Assembly: GCA_913775005.1 (NCBI GenBank)
Contig: CAJYKY010000552.1
Span: 1-6,099, forward strand
Direction of reading: 5' to 3'
Source of the DNA: an uncultured Achromobacter sp.
Lineage (GTDB): Bacteria; Pseudomonadota; Gammaproteobacteria; Burkholderiales; Burkholderiaceae_B
Length of the DNA stretch: 6,099 bases
The translations under genes were made by a program, and so were the position numbers. The notes under the pieces were generated by a model that was not told where the DNA came from, searched no databases, and saw nothing but the letters and a program-made list of their open reading frames with translations. Shown one piece after another: positions 4,305 to 6,099 of the stretch (positions are counted from its first letter, which is position 1; every line of letters begins with the position of its first letter).

Positions 4305-6099
4305 GTGTCGTATCCCCGTCTGCCGTACCCGCCCGAAGCCTATACCCATGGCGGCGACTTCGCTCGTCTGCTGGGCAAGCGCATCCTGATCCTGGACGGC
4401 GCCATGGGCACCATGATCCAGCGCTACAAACTGGGCGAGGCCGACTTTCGCGGCGACCGCTTCAAAGACCACGGCAAAGACGTCAAGGGCAACAACGAGC
4501 TGCTGTCGCTGGTGCGCCCCGACGTCATCTCCGAAATCCACCGGCAATATCTGGAAGCCGGTGCCGACGTCATCGAAACCAACACCTTCGGCGCCACCAC
4601 CATCGCGCAGGGCGACTACGACCTGCCCGAGCTCGCCTACGAGCTGAACCTGGAGTCGGCAAAGCTGGCGCGCGAAGCCTGTGACGCCTACAGCACGCCC
4701 GACAAGCCGCGCTTTGTGGCCGGCGCGCTGGGCCCGCAGCCCAAGACGGCGTCGATCTCGCCTGATGTCAACGACCCCGGCGCCCGCAACGTCACGTTCG
4801 ACGAACTGCGCGTGGCGTATATCGAGCAGCTGAACGGCCTGCTCGATGGCGGCATCGACATCGTGCTGATCGAAACTATCTTCGACACGCTGAACGCAAA
4901 AGCCGCCATCTTCGCCACGGAAGAAGTCTTCGAAGCGCGCGGCATCCGCCTGCCCGTGATGATTTCCGGCACGGTGACCGATGCGTCCGGCCGCATCCTG
5001 TCGGGCCAGACGGTCGAAGCGTTCTGGAACTCGGTGCGCCATGCGCGCCCGGTCACCATCGGCCTGAACTGTGCGCTGGGCGCGGCGCTGATGCGCCCTT
5101 ACGTGGCTGAGCTGTCCAAGATCTGTGACACCTACGTCTGCGTGTATCCCAACGCCGGCCTGCCCAACCCCATGGCCGAAACCGGCTTTGACGAAACGCC
5201 GGCCGATACGTCCGCGCTGCTGGAAGAGTTTGCGCGCGCGGGGCTGGTGAACATGTCGGGCGGCTGCTGCGGCACCACGCCGGACCACATCCGCGCCATT
5301 GCCGATAAGGTCACGTCGCTGACGCCGCGCGTCGTGCCCGACATCCCCGTCAAGACGCGGCTGTCGGGCCTGGAGCCGCTCAACATCGACGAAGACACGC
5401 TCTACGTCAACGTGGGCGAACGCACCAACGTCACGGGCAGCAAGATGTTCGCCCGCCTGATCCGCGAAGAAAAGTACGACGAAGCGCTGGCCGTCGCGCG
5501 CCAGCAGGTTGAGAACGGCGCGCAGATCATCGACATCAACATGGACGAGGCCATGCTGGATTCGGTGGCCTGCATGCACCGTTTCCTGAACCTGATCGCG
5601 TCCGAGCCCGACATCGCCCGCGTGCCGGTCATGATCGATAGCTCGAAATGGGAAGTCATCGAAACCGGCCTGAAGTGCGTGCAGGGCAAGGCGGTGGTGA
5701 ACTCCATTTCCATGAAGGAAGGGCTGGAGCCGTTCCGCCATCACGCCCGCCTGTGCCGCCGCTACGGCGCGGCCGTGGTCGTCATGGCGTTCGATGAACA
5801 GGGCCAGGCCGACACGCTGGAACGCCGCAAGGAAATCTGCGGACGCGCCTACAAGATTCTGGTCGAAGAGGAAGGCTTCCCGCCGGAAGACATCATTTTC
5901 GACCCCAACGTTTTCGCGGTCGCCACCGGCATCGACGAACACAACCACTACGCGGTGGACTTCATCGAAGGCACCCGCTGGATTCGCGACAACCTGCCCT
6001 ACGCCCGCATTTCCGGCGGCGTGTCCAACGTCAGCTTCTCGTTCCGCGGCAACGAGCCGATGCGTGTAGCCATCCACACCGTGTTCCTGTATTACGCGG
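4305..6099 (+). CDS. metH: Cobalamin-dependent methionine synthase MetH, N-terminal 598 codons (3' end outside window)
   Basis: MetH transfers the methyl group of 5-methyltetrahydrofolate to homocysteine through enzyme-bound methylcobalamin, giving methionine and tetrahydrofolate in the cytoplasm. The window holds about half of the roughly 1,230-residue family. The homocysteine-binding barrel occupies about 20-345, with ILDGAMGTMIQ at 29-39, IETNTFGATT at 90-99 and TASISPDVNDP at 148-158. The zinc-binding cysteines are Cys256 (GLNC) and Cys321/Cys322 (GGCCGTT). The folate-binding pterin domain starts at about 355, with LSGLEPLNI at 353-361, NVGERTNVTGS at 369-379, QIIDINMDE at 407-415, MIDSSKW at 443-449, VVMAFDEQGQADT at 492-504 and SGGVSNVSFSFRGN at 570-583. 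The two domains are joined in one reading frame, unlike betaproteobacteria that split metH into two genes. GTG 4305 is the best start: no in-frame ATG occurs before residue 34, which is inside the conserved core, and a weak GGA lies 7 nt upstream. The cobalamin-binding and reactivation domains lie beyond the window. Confidence 0.97.
   Translation, partial: MSYPRLPYPPEAYTHGGDFARLLGKRILILDGAMGTMIQRYKLGEADFRGDRFKDHGKDVKGNNELLSLVRPDVISEIHRQYLEAGADVIETNTFGATTIAQGDYDLPELAYELNLESAKLAREACDAYSTPDKPRFVAGALGPQPKTASISPDVNDPGARNVTFDELRVAYIEQLNGLLDGGIDIVLIETIFDTLNAKAAIFATEEVFEARGIRLPVMISGTVTDASGRILSGQTVEAFWNSVRHARPVTIGLNCALGAALMRPYVAELSKICDTYVCVYPNAGLPNPMAETGFDETPADTSALLEEFARAGLVNMSGGCCGTTPDHIRAIADKVTSLTPRVVPDIPVKTRLSGLEPLNIDEDTLYVNVGERTNVTGSKMFARLIREEKYDEALAVARQQVENGAQIIDINMDEAMLDSVACMHRFLNLIASEPDIARVPVMIDSSKWEVIETGLKCVQGKAVVNSISMKEGLEPFRHHARLCRRYGAAVVVMAFDEQGQADTLERRKEICGRAYKILVEEEGFPPEDIIFDPNVFAVATGIDEHNHYAVDFIEGTRWIRDNLPYARISGGVSNVSFSFRGNEPMRVAIHTVFLYYA

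Noticed and set aside
4062..6077. 671-codon open frame on the minus strand, antisense to metH
   Set aside because: It is the complement of a clearly homologous metH frame. Its composition (Val, Asp, Arg, Gly and His rich, low complexity) is what a high-GC3 gene produces on its other strand, and it also runs into the riboswitch aptamer.

Overview
This window looks like chromosomal DNA of a high-GC betaproteobacterium. The strong G/C preference at third codon positions and the style of the MetH and ThiG sequences suggest Burkholderiales, probably the Alcaligenaceae (Achromobacter/Bordetella-like). The genus is an inference from sequence style, not a search result. There is no sign of phage, transposon, CRISPR, tRNA or rRNA, and coding density is ordinary.

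Layout: three genes lie on the minus strand and one on the plus strand, diverging from a regulatory region of about 450 bp. Reading leftward from that region come a TonB-dependent outer-membrane receptor (1808-3853, probably BtuB-type), a lipoprotein version of the periplasmic vitamin B12-binding protein BtuF (790-1740), and the first 181 codons of thiazole synthase thiG (1-543, cut by the window edge). Reading rightward comes the N-terminal half of cobalamin-dependent methionine synthase metH (from GTG 4305, cut at 6099).

The unifying theme is vitamin B12. The minus-strand leader of the receptor gene (about 3961-4172) carries the sequence hallmarks of a cobalamin riboswitch: a UAAACGGGAA block, a GCUGCCCCCGCAACGGU core and a B12 box ending GAUACCGGCC. 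This identifies the receptor/BtuF pair as B12 uptake genes better than the receptor sequence alone does. The divergent neighbour is the enzyme that uses methylcobalamin. One leg imports B12, presumably switched off when B12 is plentiful, and the other leg spends it.

Points worth a second look are: an unusual riboswitch architecture (a long arm where loop L5 normally sits, and an abbreviated segment before the B12 box); a 15-bp hairpin between receptor and btuF that is fully paired only as minus-strand RNA; and a degenerate tandem repeat of about 19 bp that overlaps the end of btuF and regenerates the same C-terminus and a stop codon. The btuCD transporter genes are not in the window. I found no wholly new multi-gene system here.
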